NCBI RefSeq assembly: GCF_000003605.2
Contig: NW_003132351.1
Span: forward strand, 47,767-83,896
Source: Saccoglossus kowalevskii
Lineage: Eukaryota; Hemichordata; Enteropneusta; Harrimaniidae
Direction: 5' to 3'
Length of the DNA stretch: 36,130 nt
Every line of letters begins with the position of its first letter. Position 1 is the stretch's first letter. Shown in pieces: positions 10,713-22,256 of the stretch. The notes under the pieces were generated by a model that was given only the letters and a program-made list of their open reading frames with translations, did not search any database and was not told where the DNA came from. The translations under genes and the position numbers were made by a program.

Positions 10713-13700
10713 CCGAGTTCTGTCTAAATTTTGCAGTCGTCAGATAAGTACATTAGTCCTAAAAATTAGTTACCGTTTGATTTTGGAGATTTTTACCACA
10801 CGATCACATTCACGATCTTTCCAAACACTAAAATCAATATTACAGCGACTTGGACCGTCAGAATTTGAAATAATCACAAAATAGAAATGGCAAAAGAAAT
10901 GGCAAATAAAACATAATATGTATTAAATACGTGTCACTCTTGAAATAAATAAACAGTGTTTGATGTGGGTCCCATATAACGTAAAATACATAGTTTGCAT
11001 AAACTTCGAATGAGCGCTGCTTGACGACTGACTTTAAGAATTAACACACATTGACAAGTGTTTCCATTATTTAGTCATATTTTGAACACATTCCAGTTTA
11101 TTCCACTGTCCGTTATGTATGACAACTCACATAATTAAAGTGAGTATTTGAAACGTGAAAACACAAGTGATTTTTATATAATTTATAGTTTATCCCACTG
11201 CCGATATATACTGCATGTAAATGGGACTGTAGTTAGAGTTGTATGCCGTTTGCAGCTGTCGATTTCACGCCAATTGACGTCACAGCTAATGACCAGTTGA
11301 TCAGTTGCAAGGGGTGCCGAAATTTGCGTCACGTGAGGCGTCCATTATCCCTTAAATACGCTAAGATGTCGGATTTCAATCACACGTCGTGTTTGTTTCA
11401 CATTCTGGCTGTTTTTAAAATACAATAGTCCTAGAGGTTTTTTTTATTCATTTGTTATCTTGTTTGGATAATAGGTTTTTGAAATAAATACTTTTAACTT
11501 TTGTATAACACTTCATGATCCTGCTTTCAGTTGATCACAGATGGTTAAATGTTTTGTCTTGACGAACGTTTTGATGACTAGCAAGCTCTGTCAGAGCTTA
11601 TTTACTTTGTAGGCTTACCGTTAAAGCTTGCCGTGAAGAGGCCGTGGTGTACGGCGATGAGAATACGCTAAGATGCCAATGTTCTATCAGCTCTACAGTA
11701 CCGCCGTCATTGTTATACATTTATGTACTTTTTGCGATTTTCTCGCAATTAAAATCAGTTGTTTTATCTTTTTTTGTTTTTTAAATAAGTAAATACAAAG
11801 AACCTGCTAACCATTCATCACAACTCTTCATTTTCTAATCATGTTTACCTTAGCATCGTAGATGAAGGTCAAAGTAAATAAGGAGAAAATGTCTGATCTG
11901 GTTGTTGTTGTTTTGTTGTTGATGACTCCGTCGTGAAACTTATTCTTGTCGCTATAGTAACAATTCTATATTAAATTAGCCAGTTTGGGATCTCGACCAA
12001 GTTCGATTTTGATACGTGTTCTATATGTGCTATTTTTGAGGTTATTCAAACAATTTTCATCTGATCATCTTTTTCTAATTCTCATCAATCACTGTGAAAT
12101 TAATAATTTATGGTGGGCAAGGTTTTAATAGTTACACTATTTCTATAAACATAGATAACAAAGTCACAATCATTGACCATATGCTATGAAACACGTCATA
12201 TTAAAAAACAGTATGACACTTCCCAATATTATCAACTTGGGTAGCACAAATAACTACCTACATACATACGTTTTTAAAGCAACCTCTCCAAATTATAAAT
12301 AATCTCACATTTCAAATCTTTCAGGGAAAGTGTATGAATAACAAATCTTGAAATGAACTCTAACTATCCAGGGTACGTCAGATTAAATATTCGCCACGTC
12401 CGTTTTTTCCCGGATACATAGTACATTACGTGACAGATTCGTATTTTCAATAACTTCACAGGCTTTCCTTGAGACCTTTCGTTATATCAATATTCATCTA
12501 CGTTGCCATTTTCATCATTCCCAATGTAAGATCGTTCAACTTTCAAGACATGCGAATGATCTTCATTGATTCTCAGGTGACGTCATCCACAACTGCTACG
12601 TTAACAATTGGGTAATTATGTAGCATTTCAACGCGTTGTTTTACGTAACACGTCACTGACGTCATACGCGTTAGAATTTAATGTAAACAAATGATTGATT
12701 TGCACACTTTGCTTACGCCGCGTTGGACCATATACCCTACAATGTTGTAGCAAATCTGAAACGCGACGAAACTATATTACAGAATAAGCTTATTTGGAGC
12801 ATCAAAGCTGTCAGAAGATATGAACATTACAATACTTGTGCGTTGGACTTTCTAAATTGGATTACTCCCGTCTTGCGTCGATTTCTGACAAAGCTGTCAC
12901 ATTCCTGTCCCTTTAGGGTGAAACAAAGGATAGTGATGACGTATTCTATAGTATAACGAACCCCGGATTATAATCTATGTTTCCCGATGCATAACCTCTA
13001 AAATCGATTTTACAATGCTTGTAATCGCTAGGTCTCATTTGCCAAGTGCGTCAAATGGTTTCTTCCAGGTAAAACGATGTTTTAGATCGACATACTCCGA
13101 TAAGATTTTGTGATCGTACATTTTTAATGGCTTAACAGGCGTATGTTCAATAACTCGGGTGTCATTTTTCTGAAGAGTATTAACCCCCGCATTATCTCAA
13201 TTTTTCTATTTCAACCGCAGGAATTCATTCCAATGGGTATTTTCCAGTTTACGAATGCTATTCATCGTCGTTTTGACGGGATAGGTCGCGTGGGCGTGTT
13301 GCAACGTGAAACGGGGAGATTGCAGAAAATGAACAATCTGATTACATCAATGCAGACATATGTGAAAGGTTACAGATATGGTTCGAGAGTAACAGTAAAG
13401 AAAATTTGTAACCACAGGGAAATATAATAACTTGTGACGTTCAGATGTTATGGTGTTCAACAAAACGAGTAATTACTGCGTAAATCTGTATAAAGATTGA
13501 CTTTAGTTACACGTGATAACCGTGATTTTAATAGTGTTGCATATTTATATTGGCATTATCTGCAAAGCATCGGTTTTTATTTATATCTATTTTGTGTCGC
13601 GCGTGGGCGCACTTCCACGCTTACCACCTCTCAACATTGTCCAGAAACGTCTGGATTGGCACATTTGTCGGAAAATGGAACGCATCTGCATGATTACAGT

Positions 13701-14078
13701 CATGTGACAGAGGGACTGTAGGCGATACTCTGCGTAATTATTAGGGCCACACTAATCTACGGCTACATGTATATTTTCGGTACGGTATATTTTCTGGAAT
13801 ATGTCTACACACCACAGTACTAACTGTCCGACTTGTGGAGAAAAAACATTCACTGAAAAATATGGATCGTTCTATATGTAAGCATTGCAGTGTAGCGACG
13901 ACCACTGTTAACATGATTTACAGTTAATTTCTAGCTTCTTAGGATGTTAAATTTATTGATACTTCCTCGAGAAAAATTGATATATTGTTTCAATTACATA
14001 ACCTTGTTTTTTAACCTGATTAAGATTTATACAAAGACGTGTTCGTGTCGTACTATAGAAGACTATCTGTTAAAATAA

Positions 14079-14109
14079 ATTAATTATTTTAAAGATAGAA
14101 ATAATTAAT
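14079..14109. repeat. AT-rich inverted repeat (11-bp arms)
   Basis: ATTAATTATTT at 14079-14089 pairs with AAATAATTAAT at 14099-14109 around a 9-base loop. It is specific to copy 3; no equivalent was seen after the same block near 20080 or 23450. No further function is suggested. Confidence 0.5.
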
Positions 14110-15247
14110 CAAAATATTCTGTTTTTTGTAAATTTATTTTCTATGGAATAAAACTGTACTATTTATAAAAGACCTAGATGCATATTTCCTTGGATGTCCC
14201 CTGTCTCGTCTATCGCTGTGCATGACTTACTGCAGCACATGTAATTCACAATACAACACTAGGTGGCATCGGACACAATATGCACGCTAGCGGTCATCTT
14301 CGCTAGCCAAGGTCTAAGTTTATTCGGCCAAGCCTCTAAACCAAGCCTAATACATGAATAAATAAAATAATTGAATAAATCTAAATCCAAAAATGAAGCT
14401 AAATGTCGCATTTTGGTTGTTTTCCACTTCTTCTCAGAGCGCCGCAACTTGAGAGGCATTTGTTCAAACTACTTAATACGTCACACAGCATATGTGACAA
14501 TTAACTGAAACTTTTTTTTTCAAATATCTAGTGTATATTTAATGGATATTTGTATTTGTATTTATATGTTTTCTTGTCTGAATATACTTGACATTTTTAC
14601 GGCGTTGATACCCAAAAGAATGCATTTTGTTCCAAAGTGGCATAATAAAAACATATATAGCTGACCATTACGTGGTAGCACAATATTTTGTTGTTGTTAT
14701 GACAGTATAGTCACTTGAACTTGAACGAAACTAGTCACGTCTTACATTAACCGGTGAATAATCCCATACTTATTAACACTATAAGATATTTTACAGTGGG
14801 CAATGAACTATCTATTCCTAGCAACGACTTACTCATAGATAGAAGATAGCGCAATGTTACTCTACTTCAAGAAAGCACGAATCCTCCACAAATATTACTC
14901 AATGACGACAGTATCGGATGTGTCGGCAAAGATAATAGAAAATTACTATGTTTAGACAGATTTTAACTTGATTTTTGTTCAGGCACCTTTCTGTGGTTAA
15001 ACCTCGAAGTATATTTGCAAAGAGACACAGGATCATTAATCGAATCCCCGTGGGTGATAATGTATACGTTTACGTGAATATAAATTGAATCAGAGGATAA
15101 TGAGAATTGGGAAGTTTCAATAATTCGATAAAGTATCCTATATTAACAATACCCATCTAACGAGTGTATGCATACAAACTTAAATGTTTGACGACGTTAT
15201 ATGAAAATCTTACATCCCGGAGTATAAAGGAGGAATTGGTGATTGTC

Positions 15248-15415
15248 ATGACAACCGAGTCCAACCCCACGAGGAGGAGAATGACGCAGACAGTAGCAGG
15301 AAGTAATGTACAAGTTATAAATACCAAGAAACTTTGTCAGGTATACACGTCACGAGTGTTGCATGTCAAGGCCCGGGTCACGGCACAAGAATATTCGATA
15401 TTGTGCATGTTTTAA
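15248..15415 (+). other. Indel-free 56-codon block, copy 3
   Basis: Third equal-length copy of the frame at 3101-3268. Differences from copy 2 in the frame are few (one K for N, one H for N, one silent change). Confidence 0.3.
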
Positions 15416-16401
15416 CAGAGTTCTAACTAATTGTTGCAGTCGTCAGTTAAGTACATCAGTCCTAAAAATTAGTTACCATTCGATTTTGGCGATTTTGCCG
15501 CACTCTCATTCTCGACCTTTCCAAACACTATAATCAATATCACAGCGACTTGGACCGTCTTAACTTGAAATAATCACAAAATAGAAAATGGCAAATAAAA
15601 CATAATAGGTATTAAATACGTGTCACTCTTGAAATAAATAAACAGTGTTAGATGTGGGTCTCATACAACGTAAAATACATAGTTTGCATAAAATTCGAAT
15701 GAGCGCTGCTTGACAACTGACTTTAAGAATTAACACACATTGACAAGTGTTTCCATTATTTAGTCATATTTTGAACACATTCCAGTTTATTCCACTTTCC
15801 GTTATGTATACTGCATGTAAATAGGGTTGTAGTTAGAGTTGTATGTCGTTTGCAGCTGTCGATTTCACATCAACTGACGTCACATCAGTTGCAAGGGGTC
15901 TGAGATTTGCGTCATGCGAGGCGTTCATTATCCCCTAAATACGCCAAGATGTCAGATTTCAATCAATTCTTTTGAAATACAGTAGTCCTAGAGTTTTTTT
16001 ATTCATGTGTCATCTTGTTTGGATAAAAGTTAAAATACTTTTAACTTTTGTAAACAAGTTGATGGCCCTGCGTTAAACGTAACATCACAAATGGTGAACT
16101 ATTCTGCCTTGACGAACGTTATGGCTACAAGCAAGCTACTTGAACACGTGCATGGTAATACCCGTAGTGATGGTTAGAAACGTTGAAAGTGGTTATAAAC
16201 ATACATATGTACATGATATTTTTTTTCTGCAGTGACATTGTGTTTCCTTAAGTGATCTATGGTATCCATTGTAGAACCCCCCAGATTTTACATTCTTGCT
16301 GTCAAAGCTACATATAATTTCCGCCTCGATACCTCTTTGTAGGCTTACCGTAAAAGCTTGCCATGTAGAGGCCGTGGCATACGGCGATGAGAATACGCTA
16401 A

Positions 16402-16640
16402 GACGTTTGTTAAGAGTTCAAAGGGTTCTTACGTTTAAAAAGCACACATGTCCCAATGAACAGAAGTTTAGCATATGTAATTCATGTTACTGCCTGCTCA
16501 CCGCAAATGCAGGCGTTTTACACCCAAACTTCACTTTCTGAGGTTGCCTAAAAGAAAGATAAACGGGAGACATTTGAAAAGAAATATGAATACTTATATC
16601 TGCAGGCAATATTACTATTGGGTAATTTACATATGTAAAT
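16402..16640. repeat. Replaced segment in copy 3
   Basis: Copies 1 and 2 run from GAGAATACGCTAAGATG through about 65 bp to TGCGATTTTCTCGCAATT. Here about 240 bp of unrelated sequence replace that interval. The plus strand can read KHTCPNEQKFS and ICNSC, loosely like a zinc-finger fragment, but it is short and unsupported. No ends or target duplication seen. Confidence 0.35.
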
Positions 16641-19037
16641 TAGCCATTTTTTTGCGACTTTCTCGCAATTAAAATCAGTTTGGAGTAATCATATGGAGTT
16701 TTTTGTCTTTGTGTTTTTTTAAATAAGTAAATAAAAAGAACCTGCTAACCATCTTCACATTTCTCCATTTTCTAATCATGTTTACCTTATCATCATAAAT
16801 GAAGGTTGAAGTATATAAGGAGGAAATGTCTGACCTCGTTGTTATTTTTGTTGATGACTCCGTCGTGAAACTTATTCTTGTCGTTACAGTAACAGTTTTT
16901 ATCAAATTTCTTTCAAACTTATTAAATTAGCCAGTTTGGGATCTCGACCAAGTTTGAATTCTCATCAATCACTATGAAATTCATAATTCACAGTGGGCAA
17001 GGTTTTAATATGTTCTATGAACATAGATAAAAAAGTCACCATCAATGACCATATGCTAGCAAACACGTCATATTAAATAACAGTGTGACTCCTAAATATT
17101 ATCAACTTGTGTAGCACAAATATTGTAACTACATACGTAAGTTTTTAAAGAAATCTCGCCGAATTATAAATAATCTAGCATTTCAAATCTTTGCACGATA
17201 GTGCATGTATAACGAATCCTGAAATGAACTATCCAGGGTACGTCAGACTAAATCTTCGCCTCGTCCGTTTTTTTCGTGACAGATTCGTGTTCTAAATAAC
17301 TTAACTGGTTTTCCTTGAGACCTTTGCACTCAATCACTATTCATCTACGTTGCCATTTTTATATTTTCAATGTAAGGTCGTTCAACTTTCAAGACATGCG
17401 AATGATCGACATTGATTCTCAGGTGACATCATCCACTGTTACGATAACCATTGGGTAAATATGTAGTATTTCAACGCGTTGTTTTACGTAACACGTCACT
17501 GACGTCATACGCGTTAGAATTTCATGTAAACAAATGATTGATTTGCACACTTTGATTACGCCGCGTGGGAACATAAACCGTATAATGTTGTAGGGTGGGC
17601 CTACGGTGAAGCCGTTATGGAACAAGACGAAACAATATTACCAAATATGTTTAGTTGTCAGAAGATATGAACATTGCAATAATTGTGCGGTGAACTTTCC
17701 GATTAGATCACTCCTCTCTTGTTTCGATTACTGACAAAGCTGTCACCGAGTTGTCCCTCCTCACAGTGAAACGAAGGTCAGTGATGACGTAGGTTTTAGT
17801 ATAACGAACCCCAGATTATAATCAACGTTTATCGACGCAAAGTCGCTAAAATCGATTTTACAATCCAGAAAAATTCTTGTGATCGCTAAGTTTCATTTGC
17901 CAAGTGTGCCAAATCGTTTCTTCCAGGGTTTAGATCGACATACCCCGATAAGATTTTGCGATCATACATTTTAATGGCCTAACAGACGTATGTTCAATAA
18001 CTCGGGTATCATTTTTTCTAGAGAGTATCAACCCTCGCATGATCTCAACTTTCGTATCTCAACCACAGAAATTCACTGACAATGGCATTCCAGCTTACGA
18101 ATGATGTTCATCGTCGTTTTGAAAAAATTTACGCTTTGTAGCGTCATTTCACATTTTGTTAATTTCATTTATTTTCACTAAAATGACATATAAGAACTAG
18201 AAAAAAACAAATATATGTAGGAAACAACACGGAACAGAGGAGTGCTGTGAGGGTGTCGCAGGTACACCTGCTTTACCACTTCACTGTTTACAATGATAAC
18301 CCCGCACATTCAAAACATTCAGACCCGCTGCTGTTAAGTTTGCAGTAGGTGAATTATGGCCAGTAACACCGAGGTTCGTCAATCATTAATATAAGAATTC
18401 ATCAGCTCGGCTGCAACATGCTTTTTGATTGGCTGCTCACACTGTCAATCACATGACCGGTGTAATCGTTGATTTTCCGATCAATGCAAAATCTTGCGTA
18501 TTGTTTGAAAAGCACGGACCGAACGTACGTCTACCATGAGAATTGAATGATTTGTTTTTGAACTTAAACTTATATCTCAATGTCGAAATACCAATCTTGT
18601 AGAGGGAAGTATGGCTTTGTGATGACCTTACTTCATCAAAATGAATCATGGTCAATTTTGTATAGCGAAATATCCGAAAATACTTTGCCGAATCCCACGC
18701 GATGTTTTGACACCACTAGGACGCTGAAACTTGTGTTAATGTTTGTCCTGCAAGCATTAGGATATATTATGAACACATAAACACGTAAAAGCGAGATTCC
18801 AGCGAACTCATAACCTAGAAAATGCGTGTTGTAAGCAGTTAGGAATTAGAACATTGAGAAATAGTGATCGTTCTACTAAGATGATTACCAAATAAATATA
18901 TCTACGAAAAAAAGAGAAGAAAGAAGATTTCAACCCGCCCTACATATGTCTACATGAACGCCCATCAGCAATACATTGCATTGCGAATTTACTTTCATCA
19001 TTTTGTCTTTCTTGTAATTTAGATCTCAGTATCTTGC

Positions 19038-19115
19038 CATTCTGGGAATACACATTCCACGTAGTGGCGATGACGTCAGACTTAAGCTGTTAAATATTTT
19101 ATAAGTCTCGTCTTT
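19038..19115 (+). promoter_or_regulatory. Motif-dense array block, copy 3
   Basis: Second intact instance of the arrangement at 7155-7235: the 18-mer CATTCTGGGAATACACAT at 19038-19055, TGACGTCA at 19071-19078, then TATTTTATAAGTC. Conserved order and spacing support a unit; regulatory activity is inference. Confidence 0.25.
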
Positions 19116-19228
19116 TTAAGACATCACAGTGACCCATTTAAAGTAAAATGATTACAAAAAATCGTCTTTTTGCCCATCCCATCTATGTTGGTAACAACGC
19201 ATATTTTTAGATCAATTACATTTCAGAG

Positions 19229-22200
19229 TCTTGATTTTGTCTAATTGTTATGTCCCGTTGTGGACAGGACTGTCGTATGTGTACTAGCTATGCATATCAG
19301 TAACGTCACATACAAGTATGTAACCGTTGAGTGCAACAATAAACATCTTACGATAAAGGATGTCTTTGTCCAGACAAGTGAGCACATTGACTTTACACAG
19401 TTAATTAGTAGGCTTAGTACTCTGTCGTGACATAAATGGAAGTCTGAAAAAAGACAGATAGTTGAGAGGATAGTGGGAAAGAAGTGTTCATAGAAACCCC
19501 ACAGGTGTGCAGTATTAATTATTAACTAAGTGTAATACACAATATTGCGTTATTTTTTACTGATATTTAAATCACATTTCATGAAATTATTGAAAAACTA
19601 CCTATTTTGCAAAGCTTTTTAGAGTACTAAATAAGAGGCCGAGTGAAATTAAATTAGTGACACTTAAAGCTGCAATCAATATGAAAACTTCGAATTAATA
19701 TATTAATAATGGCATTATCTGCAAAGTTTCGCGAATCGATTTTCATTTTTATCTCTTTTGTGTCGCGTGTGGGCGCACTTCCACAGCACACTTTCCACCT
19801 CTCACTACTTATATATTTTCCGTACGGTATATTCGTGCTTACACACCATAGTACTGACTGTCCGACATGTGGAGAACAAACATTCACTGTAAAATATGAA
19901 TCGTTCTATACGTAAGCACTGTTAACATGATTTACAGTTAATTTCTAGCTTTGTAGGATGTTAAATTTACTGATACTTCCACGAGAAAAGGTGATATATT
20001 TGTTTCAATTACATAGCCTTGTTTTTTAACTTATACGAAGACGTGTTCGTGTCGCACTATAGAAGACTATCTGTTAAAATTAGGCATTCGTTGAGCCGCA
20101 CATTTATATGTATGTACATTTTTTCAGTAAATACTTTTTTTCTAAAGATCTCAGACAGTTATGTCAGAGTCCGTCGTTTGGCCGAGTCTGCGGTGTTACT
20201 TTAGGATGTCATTGGATTTCACATGATTTGGAAGTTTCATTTGATATCGTTTGAGTATGTTGTTCTTTCTTGTTTTCATATATCCGTAGTATTGGGATTT
20301 GTTTTGGGTCAACCCAATTCTGTGTCGAGTTCAATACCCGCCGGTATTACTTTGCATTGACCTCCTTATTTCCTCGTTTTTATTTTATCTTGACATTCTG
20401 TGAATTGCATGTTCCATGTGGTGGCGATGACGTCAGGCTTCGGAAGTTCCTACATGGTTCATACGTCTCGTCTGAATTGACTCTCCCCCGATAGACATCT
20501 CCTCATTCCATGATTATTACTCGATACATATATACGTACATATATACGTTTTAAAACAATATCCCCAAACTATAAATAATTTCACATTTCAAATCTTTCA
20601 GGGAAAGTGTATGAATAACAAATCTTGAAATGAACTCTAACTATCCAAGGTACGTCAGACTAAATCTTCGCCTCGTCCGGTTTCCCCCAGATACATAGTA
20701 AATTGCGTGACATATTCGTGTTCTCAATAACTTTACTGGCTTTTTTGAGACCTTTGCACTCAATCACTATTCATCTACATTGTCATTTTCATATTTCCAA
20801 TTTAAGGTCGTTCGACTTCCATGACATGCCAATGATCGCCATTGATTCTCAGATGACGTCATCCACAACTGTTACGTTAACCATTGGGTAAATATGTAGC
20901 ATTTCAACACGTTGTTTTACGTAACACGTCACTGACGCCATACGCGTTAGATTTTCATGTAAACATAGCACACTTTGCTTACGCCGCGCGAGAACATATA
21001 CCATACGATGTGGTAGGGTGGGCCTACGGTGAAACCAATATGGAACATGACGAAACTATATTACAGAATATCCTTCGTTGGAGCATCAGAGCTGTCAGAA
21101 ATATGAAGATTGCAATAATTGTGTGGGGGAACTTTCCTCATTAGATCACTCCTCTCTTGTTTCGAAGCTGACAATGGTATCACCAACCTGTCCCTACTTA
21201 GGGTGAATTGAAGGACAGTTATGACGTAGTCTATAGTATAACGAACCCAATATTATAATCAATGTTTCCCCTATGCAAAGTCGCTAAATCGATTTTACAA
21301 TGCTTGTGATCGCTAAGTCTCATTTGCCAAGTGTGTCAAATCGTTTCTTCCAGGTTTTAGATCGACATACTCCGATAAGATTTTGGGATCGTACCTTTTT
21401 AATGGCCTAACAGACGTATGTTCAATAACTCGGGTGTCATTTTTCTAGAGAGTATCACCCCCCCCCCCGCATAATCTCAATTTTCGTATCTCAATCGCAG
21501 GAATACAATAACATTCCAGCTTACGAATGATATTCATCATCGTTTTGACACTTTTCACGAAGCGACATTTCGCTTCCTGTTATTTTTATTTATTTTCACA
21601 AAAAATGCCATAATGCAGTTAACCAAATCAATTAAGATTAAGAGTCGGAAACACCGTGGAACAGATTTGTTGTGAGGGCTTAGCCCGAAACAATTGTCCC
21701 GACGACCCGTGGGTTTAGGTACTTATACACTTGCTATTTTAATTTAATTTGAATTAGTATGACCACACCTGCTTTACGACTTCACTGCTTATAAAATAAA
21801 CCCCACCCAATTAATAACACACACCTGAAACCTTCAGGCTCGCTGATTTTAAGTTTGCAGTGGAGGATTATGGCCAGAAACACCGTGGTTCGTTTCTCAT
21901 TATTGCAAGAAATCATCACATGACCGGTGTGATATGTCATTTTTCTTTCACTGCATAATCTTGCGTATTACTTGAAAAACGCGGACCTAACGTCTGCCAC
22001 GAAAATCTAACGTCAAAATAGACGCATATGTGAAGCGTAAGTGCATTTTCACATTTTATCAGTAAATACCTTTTTTAACCTTTTTTCTGAAGATCTTCGT
22101 TTCAGGGTCATATAGCCGTTGTGCTATGTACTGGATCTGCGGTGAAACTTTGTAATGTCATGGGATTTCATATTATTTGAGAATTTCTTTTGATATCCAC

Positions 22201-22256
22201 TGGGTATGTTGTTATTTTCTATTTTCGCTTATATTTAGATCAATTGCATTTTGGAG
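19229..22256 (+). repeat. Array copy 4, short rearranged monomer
   Basis: Starts with TCTTGATTTTG, then goes directly to the GTCGCGTGTGGGCGCAC block (19763) and the TGTGGAGAA block, so the intervening part of the monomer is missing. Near 20525 it jumps from GATTATTACTCG into a block that copies 2 and 3 carry at 12260 and 17140, omitting most of the middle. It then continues through the late blocks. Near 22022 it jumps again, to a stretch resembling 20100-20260. Confidence 0.6.
21458..21468 (+). repeat. Poly-C tract expanded in one array copy
   Basis: Eleven C in a row, where sister copies have CAACCCCCGC (6257), TTAACCCCCGC (13184) and CAACCCTCGC (18030). A private homopolymer expansion, or possibly an assembly miscall. 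Confidence 0.7.

Larger units (their letters stand above)
7347..13276 (+). repeat. Array copy 2
   Basis: Starts at TCTTGATTTTG and follows the monomer order up to CATCGTCGTTTTGA at 13276, where it is cut. The next base belongs to a block normally found far earlier in the monomer. It contains a private stretch at about 8340-8780, an intact empty site for the copy 1 LTR insertion (10746), and the middle region (9495-9805) that copy 1 has lost. Confidence 0.7.
13277..19228 (+). repeat. Array copy 3, joined to copy 2 by an internal deletion
   Basis: Begins mid-monomer at CGGGATAGGTCGCGTGGGCG, directly fused to the late block of copy 2. The blocks that should lie between (those seen at 6380-7860 in copies 1 and 2) are absent. 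It then runs in normal order, including the TGTGGAGAA block (13834), the indel-free 168-bp block and the ATG frame at 18580. Private changes include a replaced segment at about 16402-16640 and 138 extra bases at 18817-18954. Confidence 0.65.
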
